Shown here: positions 24,373 through 39,655 of the stretch, in pieces
Position numbering within the stretch: the stretch's first letter is position 1
Layout of the letters: every line of letters begins with the position of its first letter
Origin: Deinococcus sp. Leaf326
GTDB lineage: Bacteria; Deinococcota; Deinococci; Deinococcales; Deinococcaceae
Assembly (NCBI RefSeq): GCF_001424185.1
Contig: NZ_LMOM01000021.1
Location: 355,031 to 419,030, forward strand
DNA length: 64,000 nucleotides
Direction of reading: 5' to 3'
Made by a program: the position numbers and the translations under genes
The notes under the pieces: generated by a model
What the model was told of the DNA's origin: nothing
Seen by the model: only the letters and a program-made list of their open reading frames with translations
The model's database searches: none

Positions 24373-24744
24373 ATGCGCCGCCCCGCCCTGATGGCTTTGC
24401 TGCTGCTGCCCCTGCTGGGGGGTTGCCGCTACAACCTCGTACCGGTCATTCCCCGCCCGGTCGAGTTCTCGCTGCCGGCGCGGGTGACGAACGCGGCGCT
24501 CGTGCGCGACGGTCAGGCGCTCGTGCTGCGGGCGGTCGTCGAGGGCGAGTTCGAACCGGGGTATCTCGGCGTGACGTGGTACGACGACGCCCGTCCCCTG
24601 GGCACCGACAGCGTGTATCTCGACGCCTCGGGCCGCGAGGCGACCTTCCGCTTCGACGCCCCCGAACCGGGCGCCTACCGCGCCACCCTGAGCTTCGGCG
24701 GCACGCTGCTGCGGCAGGTTGAGCTGTACGAGGTGCAGCCGTGA
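24373..24744 (+). CDS. Small lipoprotein of unknown function
   Basis: 123 residues. The signal peptide ends in a lipobox (LLPLLGGC, Cys17), so the mature protein should be lipid-anchored. The body looks beta-rich, with an immunoglobulin-like pattern ([20 protein letters not shown], then [19 protein letters not shown]). No family is recognised. The ATG at 24373 is set by TACACT 7 nt upstream. Its stop overlaps the start of a pyrophosphatase-like gene by 4 bp, so the two are co-translated. Confidence 0.72.
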   Translation: MRRPALMALLLLPLLGGCRYNLVPVIPRPVEFSLPARVTNAALVRDGQALVLRAVVEGEFEPGYLGVTWYDDARPLGTDSVYLDASGREATFRFDAPEPGAYRATLSFGGTLLRQVELYEVQP

Positions 24745-25199
24745 CCGTGACCGCGCCCGTACAGACTGTGCCCTTACAGGAGGGGCCCGGAGAGCCGGGA
24801 GCCGTGGAGGGCGTCGTCGAGTGGACGGCCGGCACCCGTGACCGCCTGATCTGGCGCGGCGACAGGCTGGAACCCTACCGCCAGGAGCCCTGGCCTGCAC
24901 CTGTGAACTACGGCTGCCTGCCCGGCACCCACAACCCGGCCGACGCCGCCGAGGTGGACGCCGTGTGGTTGGGCGAGCCGCTGCCGGCCGGCACCCGCCT
25001 GCGCGCCGTGCCGACGGGTCTGTTGTCCCTCGCCGACGGAGACCATAAGGTCGTCTTCGGCCGGGTAGACGGCTCTGGGCCAGACGGGCTGGGGACAGCG
25101 GCCCTGCTTGCCTGGTTTCCGCCTGAACGCGGCGCGCGGCTGCTCGGCGCGGCCGAGGCCTGGGCGTGGTTGGCGTCCCTGGAACAGCTGGAGAGTTAG
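24741..25199 (+). CDS. Degenerate family I inorganic pyrophosphatase-like protein
   Basis: 152 residues from a GTG that overlaps the lipoprotein stop (GTGA). Segments line up with soluble pyrophosphatase: [14 protein letters not shown] for VEIPKGSx[18 protein letters not shown] for FPxNYGFIPGT, and [16 protein letters not shown] for the IGVLxMxDxxGEDxKI block. Metal Asp residues are only partly kept: in the DxDxxD region Asp68 and Asp73 remain but the middle Asp is Ala, and the DxGEDxK loop is shortened to DGDHK (Asp101, Lys103). It may bind phosphate or diphosphate esters without normal activity. The alignment is by eye. Confidence 0.6.
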   Translation: MTVTAPVQTVPLQEGPGEPGAVEGVVEWTAGTRDRLIWRGDRLEPYRQEPWPAPVNYGCLPGTHNPADAAEVDAVWLGEPLPAGTRLRAVPTGLLSLADGDHKVVFGRVDGSGPDGLGTAALLAWFPPERGARLLGAAEAWAWLASLEQLES

Positions 25200-26143
25200 G
25201 GCGCAGCAGGCGTCTGGTCCAGGCCCGTTGCCTTCCAGGAGGAGGCGATGGCGGCCGTGCGCCGCAACACCCAGCCCATTGCGTCGCTGCCGGGAAACGA
25301 CACGGCGCTGTGGTCCTCGCGCGCCGACACGAAGCGCTCGATCCCGGCTGAGGAGCCGTCGGGCCGGATGTTCGGGGTCAGCTCGAACAGGTAGTTGACG
25401 AGCAGGCCGCCGCCCGCGCTCAGGCGGGAGGGCAGCCGTTTGCTCTGCACCTCCAGGTCGCGCTCTACGTGGTTCCACACGAGGTCCTTGCCGCGCACCT
25501 GTCGCCCGGCGACCCGGAGCAGGTCGCAGGCGTCGGCAGCGCGCGGCGCGCCGGGGCGGTCGAGCCCGGTGGCGGCGAGCTCGGGGCCGTGGTCGAGATT
25601 CCAGGCGATGCAGATGCCGTCAAGGTCGATCTGGAGGGCGACCGGCAGCTCGGGATGCGTCTGGGAAAAGTGGTGCAGCCACACCGAGCCCTGCGAGTGC
25701 CCGAGCAGCACCAGTCGGGGGGGCTGTACCCCCGCCGCGCGGCTCTCGGGGCTGAACCACGCCGCCTGAACGGCCGTCATGTCACGCAGCAGGGCCGCGT
25801 AGCCGCGCTGCTGCCCCGGTGCCTTGCGCGAGGTCCAGGTCAGGGGGGCGCCGCTGGCGTAGCCGGCCACCTCGGTCCGCAGGCCCTGGGCCGTCATGAC
25901 CTGCGCCACCGCGTCGAGGGTCCCGCGCGCCGAGAGGTAGTCCCAGTTGTCGTAGGGCGCCTGGCAGGGAGGGCCGCAGCGTCCCGACACCGCGACCACG
26001 AGCACGTCGGGCACCGGGCCGGTGGTGTCGAGGGCCGGCGCCTGGGTGGTGCGCAGCAGCTCGGGGGCGCAGCCGGCGAGCAGGGGGGCGCCCAGCAGGA
26101 AAACCGCGAGAGCAGGGCGGAAAAAGAGCCGGGGACGTGCCAT
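25196..26143 (-). CDS. Lipoprotein with alpha/beta-hydrolase fold
   Basis: 315 residues. The signal peptide ends in a lipobox (LGAPLLAGC). The nucleophile elbow GHSQGS ([18 protein letters not shown]) suggests a serine hydrolase, with a late His in AREDHSAV as a candidate triad member. Two short CGPPC-type cysteines lie near residue 56. Related bacterial proteins are DUF3089-like or lipase-like, but the substrate is unknown. It should face outside the inner membrane. Its stop overlaps that of the converging pyrophosphatase-like gene by 4 bp. Confidence 0.72.
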   Translation of the reverse strand: MARPRLFFRPALAVFLLGAPLLAGCAPELLRTTQAPALDTTGPVPDVLVVAVSGRCGPPCQAPYDNWDYLSARGTLDAVAQVMTAQGLRTEVAGYASGAPLTWTSRKAPGQQRGYAALLRDMTAVQAAWFSPESRAAGVQPPRLVLLGHSQGSVWLHHFSQTHPELPVALQIDLDGICIAWNLDHGPELAATGLDRPGAPRAADACDLLRVAGRQVRGKDLVWNHVERDLEVQSKRLPSRLSAGGGLLVNYLFELTPNIRPDGSSAGIERFVSAREDHSAVSFPGSDAMGWVLRRTAAIASSWKATGLDQTPAAP

Positions 26144-26228
26144 AGATTCGATCAGACCTCGGGAATGTGGGCGGCCGGTCAGGGTTGGCGCCGGAGCCGT
26201 CCGCCGGTGCTGGCCGACCGAAAGCGGT

Positions 26229-27362
26229 TCAGAAGAAGCGGCCCACGTCGCGCACGACCACGAACAGCATCAGCGTCATGACGAACGCGAAGCCCGCGAA
26301 GTTCACGGCCTGCTCCTGCGAGAAGGTCAGCGGCCGGCCCCGCAGCGCCCCGAACAGCACGAGCAGGATGCGCCCACCGTCCAGGCCCGGAATCGGCAGG
26401 AGGTTGAAGAAGGCCAGCGAGAGGTTGAGCAGCACGCCGACCTGCACGAGGGCCCATGGGCTGGTGGCCGCCGCCTGACTCACGATCTGCGCCGTGCCGA
26501 TGGGCCCACTGACGTTCTCGTCGGAGGCGAGGTTGAGCGTGAACAGCCGCGCGAACAGGTTCCCGAAGGCGCGCAGCACCTGCGGTACGGCCTGAACTGT
26601 GGTGGTCAGGGCCGTGCCCACCGCCGCCGGCACGCTGGTGGGCTGCACGTCCGGCCCGTAACGGATGCCCAGCAGTTGCCGCTGGCCGCCGACCGTGGGC
26701 TGCCAGTCGAAGGCCACCGTGCGGGTCTGGCCGCCGCGCTCGACGGTGAAGGTGCGCTGCCCGGCGCGGCCCAGACTGTCGCGCAGGCTTTCCCAGCCGG
26801 GGGCCGCCGCGCCGCCGATGGTCACCGTGTCGGGAATGTCCTGCCCGTCGATGGCGGTTACCACGTCGCCGGCCTGCAGGCCCAGCGCCGCTGCCCGTGA
26901 CCCGGTCTGCACGCTCTCGATCCGCACGCGGTCGGGGGCCGGGACGCCCTGGGCCGTGAAGGTGACGGTCATCAGCGCTATCGCCAGCAGCAGGTTCATG
27001 AGCGGCCCGGCGAGCAGCACGGCCACCTTGCCCCAGGCGCCCAGACGGGCGAAGCCGTGGGTCGGGTGGCGGTAGACCGGCTGGCCCTGCGCGTTCTGAC
27101 CGTCTTCGACCGGGGCCATACCGTCGATCTCGACATACCCGCCGATGGGCAGCAGCGAGAGCCGCCACTCGGTGCCGCGCCAGTCGCGCCTGAACAGCAC
27201 TGGCCCCATGCCGACGCTGAACGACTTGACCGCCACGCCCTGCCAGCGTGCCAGGGCGTAGTGGGCCAGCTCGTGCAGAAAGGTCGCCAGACCGATGATG
27301 AGCACGGTCCACAGCAGCCCCAGAGGTGTAAGGGCCGCCGCGATGCCCTGCACCACGTTCAT
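26229..27362 (-). CDS. rseP: M50 site-2 protease (RseP-type)
   Basis: 377 residues. The zinc site HELAH (His30, Glu31, His34) lies in the first membrane helix, a PDZ domain spans about 115-200 ([17 protein letters not shown]), and the second zinc motif is [12 protein letters not shown] near residue 325. [27 protein letters not shown] is typical. It cuts membrane proteins inside the bilayer, usually anti-sigma factors. Its ATG overlaps the dxr stop by 4 bp. The dxr-rseP order is widely conserved. The target here is unknown. Confidence 0.93.
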   Translation of the reverse strand: MNVVQGIAAALTPLGLLWTVLIIGLATFLHELAHYALARWQGVAVKSFSVGMGPVLFRRDWRGTEWRLSLLPIGGYVEIDGMAPVEDGQNAQGQPVYRHPTHGFARLGAWGKVAVLLAGPLMNLLLAIALMTVTFTAQGVPAPDRVRIESVQTGSRAAALGLQAGDVVTAIDGQDIPDTVTIGGAAAPGWESLRDSLGRAGQRTFTVERGGQTRTVAFDWQPTVGGQRQLLGIRYGPDVQPTSVPAAVGTALTTTVQAVPQVLRAFGNLFARLFTLNLASDENVSGPIGTAQIVSQAAATSPWALVQVGVLLNLSLAFFNLLPIPGLDGGRILLVLFGALRGRPLTFSQEQAVNFAGFAFVMTLMLFVVVRDVGRFF

Positions 27363-28528
27363 GTCCGCACCCCGGCCCGGACCAACTCGCGCGAGCGTGT
27401 CCGTGCCCAGGCATCGGTTGAGGTCAGGCTGTCCCAGGTCAGGTGGCCGGCCGGCGTGTCGTCAAGGACACGCTCAAGCAGCCGGGGAATGTCCAGAAAG
27501 CCGATCTGGCCCGCCAGGAAGGCCTCGACCGCCACCTCGTCGGCGGCGTTCAGGGCCACGGGTGCCAGGCCTCCCATCTCGCCCGCGCGGTAGGCGAGCG
27601 CGAGACACGGAAAGCGCACCGGGTCGGGGTCGCGGAACTGCCACTCGCCGCGCAGCGGCCAGCCCAGGTGACCGCCGACCTCACCGCCCCGGCGCGCGCC
27701 GCGCACGTCGCCGGGGCGCTGCATCCCGCTCGGGGCCGCGTCGACGGCGTAGGCGATGGGCAGCCGCATATCGGTCGGCCCGAACTGCGCCTTGAGACTG
27801 CCGTCGCGGAAGCGCACCGCCGTGTGTACGAGGCTCTGCGGGTGCACAACCACGCCCACCTGCGACAGGGGCAGGCCGTACAGGCTGGCGCACTCCATGA
27901 CCTCCAGACCCTTGTTCATGAGCGTGGCGCTATCGATGGTGACCTTCGGCCCCATGCTCCATGAGGGGTGCTTGAGGGCCTGCTCGGGCGTCACGCCGCT
28001 CAGGTCGGCGGGGCCATCGCGGAAAGGGCCGCCCGAGGCGGTCAGGATCACCTCGGCCACGTCGGCCATGTCCTCGCCGGTCAGGCACTGGTACACGCCG
28101 GTATGCTCCGAGTCCACCGGCACCACGCGCCCGCCACCGACCGCAGCTGCCTCCCACATGAGGTGGGCGGCCGTGACCATCGCCTCTTTGGTCGCCAGGG
28201 CGACCGCGCGGCCCGCCTCCAGCGCCCGCCGGGTGGGCGACAGCCCGATCAGGCCGCTCATGGCATTGACCACCACGTCGGCGGACTGAGCAGCGGCCTC
28301 GTCGGCATCGGCAACCACCCGCGCGCTGGTCCCCAGCAGGTCGCGGGCTTGGCTGTAGACGGAGGCGTCCACGCTGACGACCTCCGGCCGGAACTCCCGG
28401 ACCTGCGCGGCCAGCCGCTCCAGATTGCGCCCTGCGGCGAGCGTGCCCACCGCCCAGCCGCGTTCGCGCGCCACATCCAGCGTCTGCGTGCCGATGCTTC
28501 CCGTGCTGCCCAGAACCGTCAACTTCAT
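27359..28528 (-). CDS. dxr: 1-deoxy-D-xylulose 5-phosphate reductoisomerase
   Basis: 389 residues. It converts DXP to MEP with NADPH, the committed step of the MEP isoprenoid pathway that feeds carotenoids and undecaprenol. The NADPH loop is [55 protein letters not shown] and [20 protein letters not shown] form the active site. The ATG at 28528 is chosen over one 7 codons upstream because it starts the family motif and has TACCAT 8 nt before it. rseP follows with a 4-bp overlap. Confidence 0.96.
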   Translation of the reverse strand: MKLTVLGSTGSIGTQTLDVARERGWAVGTLAAGRNLERLAAQVREFRPEVVSVDASVYSQARDLLGTSARVVADADEAAAQSADVVVNAMSGLIGLSPTRRALEAGRAVALATKEAMVTAAHLMWEAAAVGGGRVVPVDSEHTGVYQCLTGEDMADVAEVILTASGGPFRDGPADLSGVTPEQALKHPSWSMGPKVTIDSATLMNKGLEVMECASLYGLPLSQVGVVVHPQSLVHTAVRFRDGSLKAQFGPTDMRLPIAYAVDAAPSGMQRPGDVRGARRGGEVGGHLGWPLRGEWQFRDPDPVRFPCLALAYRAGEMGGLAPVALNAADEVAVEAFLAGQIGFLDIPRLLERVLDDTPAGHLTWDSLTSTDAWARTRSRELVRAGVRT

Positions 28529-28536
28529 CGGCCTAC

Positions 28537-28542
28537 ATGGTA
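28537..28542 (-). promoter_or_regulatory. -10 element of dxr
   Basis: TACCAT on the minus strand ends 8 nt before the dxr ATG, so dxr-rseP can be transcribed separately from the genes upstream. Confidence 0.5.
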
Positions 28543-28679
28543 AGGGCAAGAGGCAAATGGGAAAAGCGGAGGCTTCGGAAGATAGGGAGACCGGGTAAAG
28601 CGGCCCGGTTTACAGAGTTGGCCGCTTCCCACCTCACGGCCCCTGAAGTTCACGGATGCAGAGACCGGCCTCCGGCTAG

Positions 28680-29396
28680 TCAGGGCAGCAGGGTCAGCTT
28701 CTGCGGAGGCAGTTGGAACCTCAGGTCCTGAGCGTATTCCTTGGAAAACGTCAGTCCCGTCACGAAGACCTTGAGGGTGTAGTCCCCCGGTTTCAGAGGA
28801 AATCTGGGCTGAAACCGGTTGAGGTCGAAGTTCAGCTTCAATTCCTGATCACAGGTCCCAAGGGGGGGACAGTCGAGGTTGTAGGCGACGGCATGGACAA
28901 GCCCGGGCGTGGCCCAGAACACAGCTTTTCCGGAGCTGTCCTCGATGACGGCGTCCAGGGCCGCTTCACCATACTTGCCATTCAGCGTCTGGGCCGTGAC
29001 GTTGGTCAGTTGCACGGTGACCTGATAGGGAGCGCCGCTTCTTCCCGTTCCGGGGGCCACGAGCGCCGCGTGAACCGGGCTGCCGGATGGGAGTGCCGGC
29101 GGGACGGCGGGCACACCCACCACCCGGACCTGATCGGGGCTGAGGACGATCCCCGCAAGTTTCAGCGTCTCCACCACTTCTTGTGGGGTCACGCTGCCCA
29201 CTCCGGCGATGGAGTTCAGGGGTGTTCCAGGCGTCAGAGGGTCACGGCCCGAGCTGAAGACGCGGAAGGGCAACAGGTCCAGGGCCTCGCCATAGGTCAA
29301 CTGCCGTGGGGTCTCCTGCGGCGATTCGGTGGAGGGCCGGGGCGCCGTATTTCCACAGGCGACCAAGAGGCAGGCGGGCAGTAGCAGGCGTTTCAC
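28680..29396 (-). CDS. Lipoprotein of unknown function inserted in the cdsA-dxr interval
   Basis: 238 residues from a GTG. The signal peptide MKRLLLPACLLVAC ends in a lipobox (LVAC). The N-terminal third (LTYGEALDLLPFRVFSS ... VTPQEVVETLKLAGIVL) looks helical, and the last 120 residues are beta-rich (YQVTVQLTNVTAQTLNGKYG, FPLKPGDYTLKVFVTG), like a small beta-sandwich. No family is recognised. It is less GC-rich in wording than its neighbours and interrupts a block that is usually contiguous. TAGGCT lies 6 nt before the start. Confidence 0.68.
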   Translation of the reverse strand: MKRLLLPACLLVACGNTAPRPSTESPQETPRQLTYGEALDLLPFRVFSSGRDPLTPGTPLNSIAGVGSVTPQEVVETLKLAGIVLSPDQVRVVGVPAVPPALPSGSPVHAALVAPGTGRSGAPYQVTVQLTNVTAQTLNGKYGEAALDAVIEDSSGKAVFWATPGLVHAVAYNLDCPPLGTCDQELKLNFDLNRFQPRFPLKPGDYTLKVFVTGLTFSKEYAQDLRFQLPPQKLTLLP

Positions 29397-29402
29397 AAGA
29401 AG

Positions 29403-29408
29403 AGCCTA
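29403..29408 (-). promoter_or_regulatory. -10 element of lipoprotein gene, GTG start
   Basis: TAGGCT on the minus strand ends 6 nt before GTG 29396. Confidence 0.45.
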
Positions 29409-29460
29409 AAGCGGCGGCCCGCGGCCTGTTGCCGCATTTGTCTGCGCGGCCCGCTCCCCC

Positions 29461-30291
29461 TCAGTTCACCAGAATGCTGATCTTCAGGAAGAGGTAGGTG
29501 GCCGGCACCGCGAACAGCAGGCTGTCGATGCGGTCGAGGAACCCGCCGTGCCCCGGCAGGCTGCTGCCACTGTCCTTGACGCGCAGCGCCCTCTTGATCA
29601 GGCTCTCGGAGAGGTCGCCCAGCTGCGAGGCGCTGACCACCAACACCGAATACAGGAAGGCTTCGAGCGGCGACCAGATGTGCGCCAGCGAGGTCATCAC
29701 GAGCACGATGACGAAACTGAACAGCAGTCCACCCACCGCGCCCTCGACTGTCTTGCCGGGGCTGACCTCGGGGGCCAGCTTACGCCGCCCGAAGTAGTGC
29801 CCAGCAAAAAAGCCCCCGATGTCGGCCGCGAAGGTCGCCATCAGCGGCAACGCGAAATACAGCAGCCCGCGCTCGGCGTCCGGGGCGTAGCGCAGCATCA
29901 GGAAGTACCCCAGCAGCCAGGGAATGTAGAGCAGCCCGAACACGCTGTAGACCAGCCGTTCGAGCGGCCGCTCACCGGGTCGGATGACCTCCAGTACCAG
30001 CAGGGCTCCGACCGCGATGGTCAGCACTGCCTCGCGCCACGAGCCGCCCGCCCAGGGGGCCTGTGGCCACATCGGCAGACTCGCTACGATGATCGCCGCC
30101 CCGAACAGCATCACCGAGATGCGCCGCACGTCGATGTCGTTCTTGTCGAGCATCCGCACGTATTCGTACAGGCACATCACCGATACGACGATGAGGGCGG
30201 GCAGCATGGCCCACCACCCGATCCATACGACCAGACTCAGCGCCGCGAACCCGACCACCGAGGTCAGGACGCGGCTGCTCAGCGACTCCAT
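29461..30291 (-). CDS. cdsA: Phosphatidate cytidylyltransferase
   Basis: 276 residues with about eight membrane helices. It makes CDP-diacylglycerol from phosphatidate and CTP for phospholipid synthesis. The C-terminal signature ASQLGDLSESLIKRALRVKD, continuing SGSSLPGHGGFLDRIDSLL, is diagnostic. ADIGGFFAGHYFGRRKLAPEVSPGK is also typical. GGAGG lies 4 nt before the ATG. It follows frr by 97 bp in the conserved rpsB-to-rseP block. Confidence 0.95.
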   Translation of the reverse strand: MESLSSRVLTSVVGFAALSLVVWIGWWAMLPALIVVSVMCLYEYVRMLDKNDIDVRRISVMLFGAAIIVASLPMWPQAPWAGGSWREAVLTIAVGALLVLEVIRPGERPLERLVYSVFGLLYIPWLLGYFLMLRYAPDAERGLLYFALPLMATFAADIGGFFAGHYFGRRKLAPEVSPGKTVEGAVGGLLFSFVIVLVMTSLAHIWSPLEAFLYSVLVVSASQLGDLSESLIKRALRVKDSGSSLPGHGGFLDRIDSLLFAVPATYLFLKISILVN

Positions 30292-30332
30292 GCGGCCTCC
30301 GCTGCTCTACGGGCACAGGGGGGCGGCGGGCG

Positions 30333-30382
30333 CTGGGCCGGGCACCCAGGACCCACCGTCTGCACGCCCTGGGCCGGGCACC
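30333..30382. repeat. Short direct repeat between frr and cdsA
   Basis: CTGGGCCGGGCACC occurs at 30333-30346 and 30369-30382, each followed by a CCAGG or CAGG-like extension. No known element. Confidence 0.5.
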
Positions 30383-30388
30383 AGGGCC

Positions 30389-30940
30389 TCACCCTAAGAT
30401 TTCCTGCTCCTTCTTCTGGAAGGTGCTGTCCACCCGCGCCACGTACTCGTCGGTGATCTTCTGCACGTCGGCCTCGCCGCGCTTGATCTCGTCGTCACCG
30501 ATACCCTCGACCTTCTTGACCTCGTCGAGCGTCTGCTTACGGATGTTGCGGATTGCCACCCGCGCGTCCTCGGAGTAGTTCTTGGCGTTCTTCACGAGGT
30601 CCTTGCGGCGCTCCTCGGTCAGCATCGGCAGCGAGATGAAGATGGTGTCGCCCTTATTGTTGGGGTTCAGGCCCAGGTCGCTGTCGCGAATGGCGCGCTC
30701 GATGGGCGCCAGCGCGCCGCGGTCCCACGGCGTGATGACCAGCGTGCGGGCGTCGGGGGTGGAGATGCTTGCCACCTGGTCGATCGGCACCGTCGAGCCG
30801 TAGTAGTCCACGAGCACCTTTTTCAGGATGCCGGGGTTGGCGCGGCCCGTGCGCAGCACGGAAAGGTTGTTTTCCAGCGACTCGATGGCCTTGCCCATGC
30901 GGTCGCGGGCGTCGGCCTGAATGCTTTTCATGTCTGCCAT
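30389..30940 (-). CDS. frr: Ribosome recycling factor
   Basis: 183 residues, normal length. It splits post-termination ribosomes together with EF-G. Typical blocks are [44 protein letters not shown] and [26 protein letters not shown] lies 8 nt before the ATG. It follows pyrH by 102 bp. Confidence 0.97.
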   Translation of the reverse strand: MADMKSIQADARDRMGKAIESLENNLSVLRTGRANPGILKKVLVDYYGSTVPIDQVASISTPDARTLVITPWDRGALAPIERAIRDSDLGLNPNNKGDTIFISLPMLTEERRKDLVKNAKNYSEDARVAIRNIRKQTLDEVKKVEGIGDDEIKRGEADVQKITDEYVARVDSTFQKKEQEILG

Positions 30941-31042
30941 GTGCGGGTCTCCTTGAGGGGAATGTTGCGGAAGTTTAGCGTGCCGTGCGCAGCCCGCAGC
31001 TGTAAGGTCATCTGCCCGGAGCTGCGGGCCACGGGAGGCGGC

Positions 31043-32668
<1,626 letters not shown>

Positions 32669-32783
32669 GGTGGGTACCTCCAGAAAAGAAATGAGGGTTT
32701 GGGGTGGTGAGGCGCTCAGCAAGAAGGGCGCGGCCCGCTTCCCCGCGAGATGGGGGAGACCCGCGCCCTCCAGGTGGCGGGTC

Positions 32784-33578
<795 letters not shown>

Positions 33579-33715
33579 TGATACTCCTGGGCGTTGCAGT
33601 GGGAAAAGTTTGCCGTCCTCATGCCAGCCCGGCGTCAGGAAGACGCCTTGGGGGCCAGGCCGCGCGCGACGCCCGGACACGCTGCGGCAGGGATCATGGG
33701 GGCACCCAAAAAGAG

Positions 33716-33744
33716 ATGTTATCAGGTGAGAGACCTTCTGGAAA
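33716..33744 (-). promoter_or_regulatory. Candidate promoter of rpsB-tsf
   Basis: TTTCCA-N17-TAACAT on the minus strand, about 137 bp before the rpsB ATG. The -35 match is weak. Confidence 0.4.
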
Positions 33745-33892
33745 CCCTCACGTGGTGGGGGCCGCGCGGCGCCGGGCGGCCACTGTGCCCAGGCGTGCAG
33801 TAATCTGCGGAGCACACAACCGTGATCCGCCTGCTCAGGCCCGTTCGGGCGCTGCTAGGCCCACGCCTCGTACCCTGTAGGTCGGGCTGGGC

Positions 33893-33921
33893 TTGCTTTT
33901 TATGTCTCCGGCGTGTAGAGT
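33893..33921 (+). promoter_or_regulatory. Promoter of DEAD-box helicase with long leader
   Basis: TTGCTT-N17-TAGAGT gives good -35 and -10 hexamers with ideal spacing. The expected start near 33928 leaves a 5' leader of about 183 nt. Confidence 0.65.
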
Positions 33922-34097
33922 GTTCATTCGTGCGCCGGGAGGAGATACCCCCCGGCTGGAGAGCACCCCTCCTATCAGGGACGGGCGGTTGCCGAGAACA
34001 TGGATACCTAGGGTTGCCTGAGTGGTTCGACGAGGTTGGTCGCGAAGGGCGTTTGTGGGTCTTGTTCTGGTCACTGGACCACCTGGGGAGCTTTCCC

Positions 34098-35883
<1,786 letters not shown>

Positions 35884-35930
35884 GGCTTCCTTAAAGACCG
35901 CGCGGCCTTCTCCCCCAGGGAGAGGGCAGG

Positions 35931-35958
35931 CCCCTGCCCCCACCGGGCGGGGGTTTTT
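35931..35958 (+). terminator. Intrinsic terminator of DEAD-box helicase
   Basis: A 9-bp stem (CCCCTGCCC / GGGCGGGGG, one G-U) with a CCACC loop is followed by TTTTT. Confidence 0.88.
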
Positions 35959-36001
35959 CGCTGTACCGGCGCGGCGCACGGTTTGTCCAGCCGCAACCCG
36001 G

Positions 36002-36007
36002 TAACAT
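36002..36007 (+). promoter_or_regulatory. -10 element of DUF2087-like gene and radA
   Basis: TAACAT ends 6 nt before the ATG at 36014, with no ribosome site. Confidence 0.5.
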
Positions 36008-36013
36008 AACCGA

Positions 36014-36308
36014 ATGACGAAAAGCATTACCGATTTTCAGGATGAACGTGGCCGTATTACCAACTGGCCCAGCGACCGCCGCGTAGTGCAGCAGCAGGCC
36101 ATCTTGCACCACCTGCGCGGCTTGTTCGAGTCGGGCGTGTCGTATGGGCGCCCGGAGGTCGACCGTCTCCTGGCCACGCACACCACCCTCGAAGATCCCT
36201 CCATCCTGATTCCCGAACTCGTCGAGGGCGACTACCTCGCCACCGACGGCCAGACCTACTGGCGGGCCGACGGGCGTCCCGGTGTGGCGGCCCCCGACGC
36301 GGAGCCGC

Positions 36309-36316
<8 letters not shown>
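36014..36316 (+). CDS. DUF2087-like small protein, overlaps radA
   Basis: 100 residues. The core [20 protein letters not shown] and [24 protein letters not shown], ending [17 protein letters not shown], fits the DUF2087 winged-helix-like pattern. These proteins often accompany regulators, but the function is unknown. Its stop lies 8 bp inside radA, so the two are co-translated, which may link it to recombination or a regulator of radA. The DUF match is from memory of the pattern. Confidence 0.7.
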
Positions 36317-37664
<1,348 letters not shown>

Positions 37665-37748
37665 CCCGGAGCTGGGTCTACAGAAACCAGAGCCGGTCGG
37701 GCCGGCAGAAAAGCGTGGCCCGGGCCGATCCGGAGTCCGGGCCTGCAT

Positions 37749-37754
37749 TACCAT
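37749..37754 (+). promoter_or_regulatory. -10 element of meaB
   Basis: TACCAT ends 6 nt before the ATG at 37761. Confidence 0.45.
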
Positions 37755-37760
37755 GACCCC

Positions 37761-38729
37761 ATGACCGCTCCCGCCCACCCCCTCGCCGCCCCCCTGCTGG
37801 CCGGTGAGCGGCGGGCGCTGGCGCAGGCTATTACTCTGAGCGAAAGCACGCGTCCCGAGCACGAGACCCAGGCCCAGACGCTGTTGGCAGCCGTGCTGCC
37901 CCATGTGGGCCGCTCGCTGCGGCTGGGCTTGACCGGGGTACCGGGTGTGGGCAAGAGCACCTTCATCGAGGCGCTGGGGGTCTGGCTGGCCGACGCGGGG
38001 CACCGGGTTGCCGTTCTGGCCGTGGACCCCAGCAGCGCTCGCACGGGCGGCTCCATCATGGGCGACAAAACGCGGATGCCGATGCTGGCTGTGCATCCGA
38101 ACGCCTTCATCCGCCCCAGCCCCAGCGGGGGCACGCTGGGCGGCGTAGCCCGGCGGACCCGTGAGGCGGTCACGCTGTGCGAGGCGGCCGGCTACGACGT
38201 GATTCTCGTCGAGACGGTCGGTGTGGGCCAGAGCGAGACGCAGGTGGCGGCCATGACCGACCTGTTCGTGCTGCTGACTCTGCCGAACGCGGGCGACGAG
38301 TTGCAGGGGGTCAAACGCGGCATCATGGAACTCGCGGACCTGTGTGTGGTGAACAAGGCCGACCTCGATCCGCGCGCGGCTATCCGCGCCCAGACGCAGC
38401 TGCGCGCTGCCCTGACCCTGCTCACGCCTCACGGGGCCCCCTGGCGACCACGGGCGCTGCGGGCGTCGGCGGTGACGGGCGAGGGGCTGCCGGAGGTGTG
38501 GGCCGCGGCCCAGGACTACGCCCGCGAGATGGACCTGCCGGCCCGGCGCCAGGCGCAGGCCGCCGTATGGTTCGACGACCTGCTGCGCGAGGCCGCATGG
38601 AAGGTGTTCAGGGCCGGTACGTCGCCCACGCGCCTGGCGGAGTTGCGGGCGGCGGTGCAGGCGGGGACCCTGACGGCGGTGCAGGCGGTCACGGCGCTGC
38701 TAGCGACCCCGACATCCGGCGCAGAATGA
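37761..38729 (+). CDS. meaB: MeaB/ArgK family G3E GTPase, methylmalonyl-CoA mutase chaperone
   Basis: 322 residues. Walker [10 protein letters not shown] is at 59-67. [54 protein letters not shown] and VVNKADLD are all MeaB signatures. It protects and reloads adenosylcobalamin-dependent methylmalonyl-CoA mutase. No mutase gene is in the window. The C-terminus overlaps the converging NMN adenylyltransferase gene by 41 bp. Confidence 0.94.
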   Translation: MTAPAHPLAAPLLAGERRALAQAITLSESTRPEHETQAQTLLAAVLPHVGRSLRLGLTGVPGVGKSTFIEALGVWLADAGHRVAVLAVDPSSARTGGSIMGDKTRMPMLAVHPNAFIRPSPSGGTLGGVARRTREAVTLCEAAGYDVILVETVGVGQSETQVAAMTDLFVLLTLPNAGDELQGVKRGIMELADLCVVNKADLDPRAAIRAQTQLRAALTLLTPHGAPWRPRALRASAVTGEGLPEVWAAAQDYAREMDLPARRQAQAAVWFDDLLREAAWKVFRAGTSPTRLAELRAAVQAGTLTAVQAVTALLATPTSGAE

Positions 38730-39576
38730 CCTGATGGTCCTCGAAAAAATGCCGGGGATGCGCTAGGCTCCATGCCAGCGGCACCGGCTGGGCGCTGTCC
38801 AGGTCTGGCCCGCTGCCCGAATTCAGGACATGGGCCACGCTCGGCAGCACCAGTGAACGCGACGGATGGCTGAACACCCGCGCGCCGGGCGGCGAAGGTT
38901 CCTCGGCGCCGAGCCAGTGCCCCGGCAGTTCCCACAGCCCACGCCCGATGGGGCCGGAGCGGCGGCGCAGCCAGACCTGACCCTCTGCGAGCTGAAAGTG
39001 CCGCACCTCCCGCAGCGGCGACGCGGCCCCGGCCAGCCGCGCCCGCTCGGCCTGGACGGCGGCGTATTCGGCCTGGAGGCGGCGGAAGGTGCGGGTCTGC
39101 CGGAAGGCGGCCAGCGCGGTTTGCACGGCGCCCGGTAGGTGCTCGGGCAGTTGGTCCGTGAAGTAGGCCTGCCGCACGTCGGTCGCGTTCAGGCCCGGCG
39201 TGATGGGCGAAGCCTCGGCCGTCCACTCGGGGAACCAGCGCAGGTAGCTGCTGGTGACGTCCTTCTCGAAGCCCACCAGGACGGCGCCGGGCGTATTGAC
39301 CGCCCTCCGCACCTGCCCGGTCCACAGTTCGGTGTCGAATTCGTCGGGCAGGGCGCGGAAGCGTACGCGGCGCAGGTCGGCCCCCGTTTCGGCAAGCGCC
39401 GCACGGATCATCCCCACGCGCTCGGGGGCGCTCCAGGGGTTCTTGACGCTGCGGGCCAAGTTGGCGCTGCCGGGCAGGACCAGCAGTCGCCCGTGCCGGT
39501 CCAGGGCGTCCATCATGGTGTTCAGGTGGGCCTGGTGCGGCGGCTGAAAGCGCCCGATGTAGACCGCCAGGGTCAT
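38689..39576 (-). CDS. nadM: NMN adenylyltransferase fused to an eroded Nudix domain
   Basis: 295 residues. The N-terminal nucleotidyltransferase has [10 protein letters not shown] (8-17) and a late [10 protein letters not shown] (for ISxTxxR), so it should make NAD from NMN and ATP. The C-terminal part aligns with Nudix domains of bifunctional NadM proteins: [14 protein letters not shown], then [15 protein letters not shown], and [11 protein letters not shown] at the end. The catalytic Nudix helix REUxEExGU is missing, with only [10 protein letters not shown] in its place. So the Nudix half looks inactive. It lies 79 bp after pncB, forming an NAD-salvage pair, and overlaps meaB by 41 bp at its 3' end. 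No ribosome site or -10 is close to the ATG. Confidence 0.85.
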   Translation of the reverse strand: MTLAVYIGRFQPPHQAHLNTMMDALDRHGRLLVLPGSANLARSVKNPWSAPERVGMIRAALAETGADLRRVRFRALPDEFDTELWTGQVRRAVNTPGAVLVGFEKDVTSSYLRWFPEWTAEASPITPGLNATDVRQAYFTDQLPEHLPGAVQTALAAFRQTRTFRRLQAEYAAVQAERARLAGAASPLREVRHFQLAEGQVWLRRRSGPIGRGLWELPGHWLGAEEPSPPGARVFSHPSRSLVLPSVAHVLNSGSGPDLDSAQPVPLAWSLAHPRHFFEDHQVILRRMSGSLAAP

Positions 39577-39655
39577 GGGCGCGGCCGGCCCTCTGGCCAG
39601 GCGCGGGGGCCACAGGAGCGGCAGCCCGGACCGGCCGGCCGGTACCCCACCCCCC

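Noticed and set aside
33895..33912. Half-match to the Deinococcus radiation/desiccation motif (TTATGTC)
   Set aside because: The second half of the palindrome is absent, and the sequence is explained as promoter spacer.
34005..34080. tRNA-like stretch in the helicase leader
   Set aside because: The D-arm-like GAGTGGTTCGA is present, but there is no T-arm GTTCGA-type sequence, acceptor pairing or 3' end.
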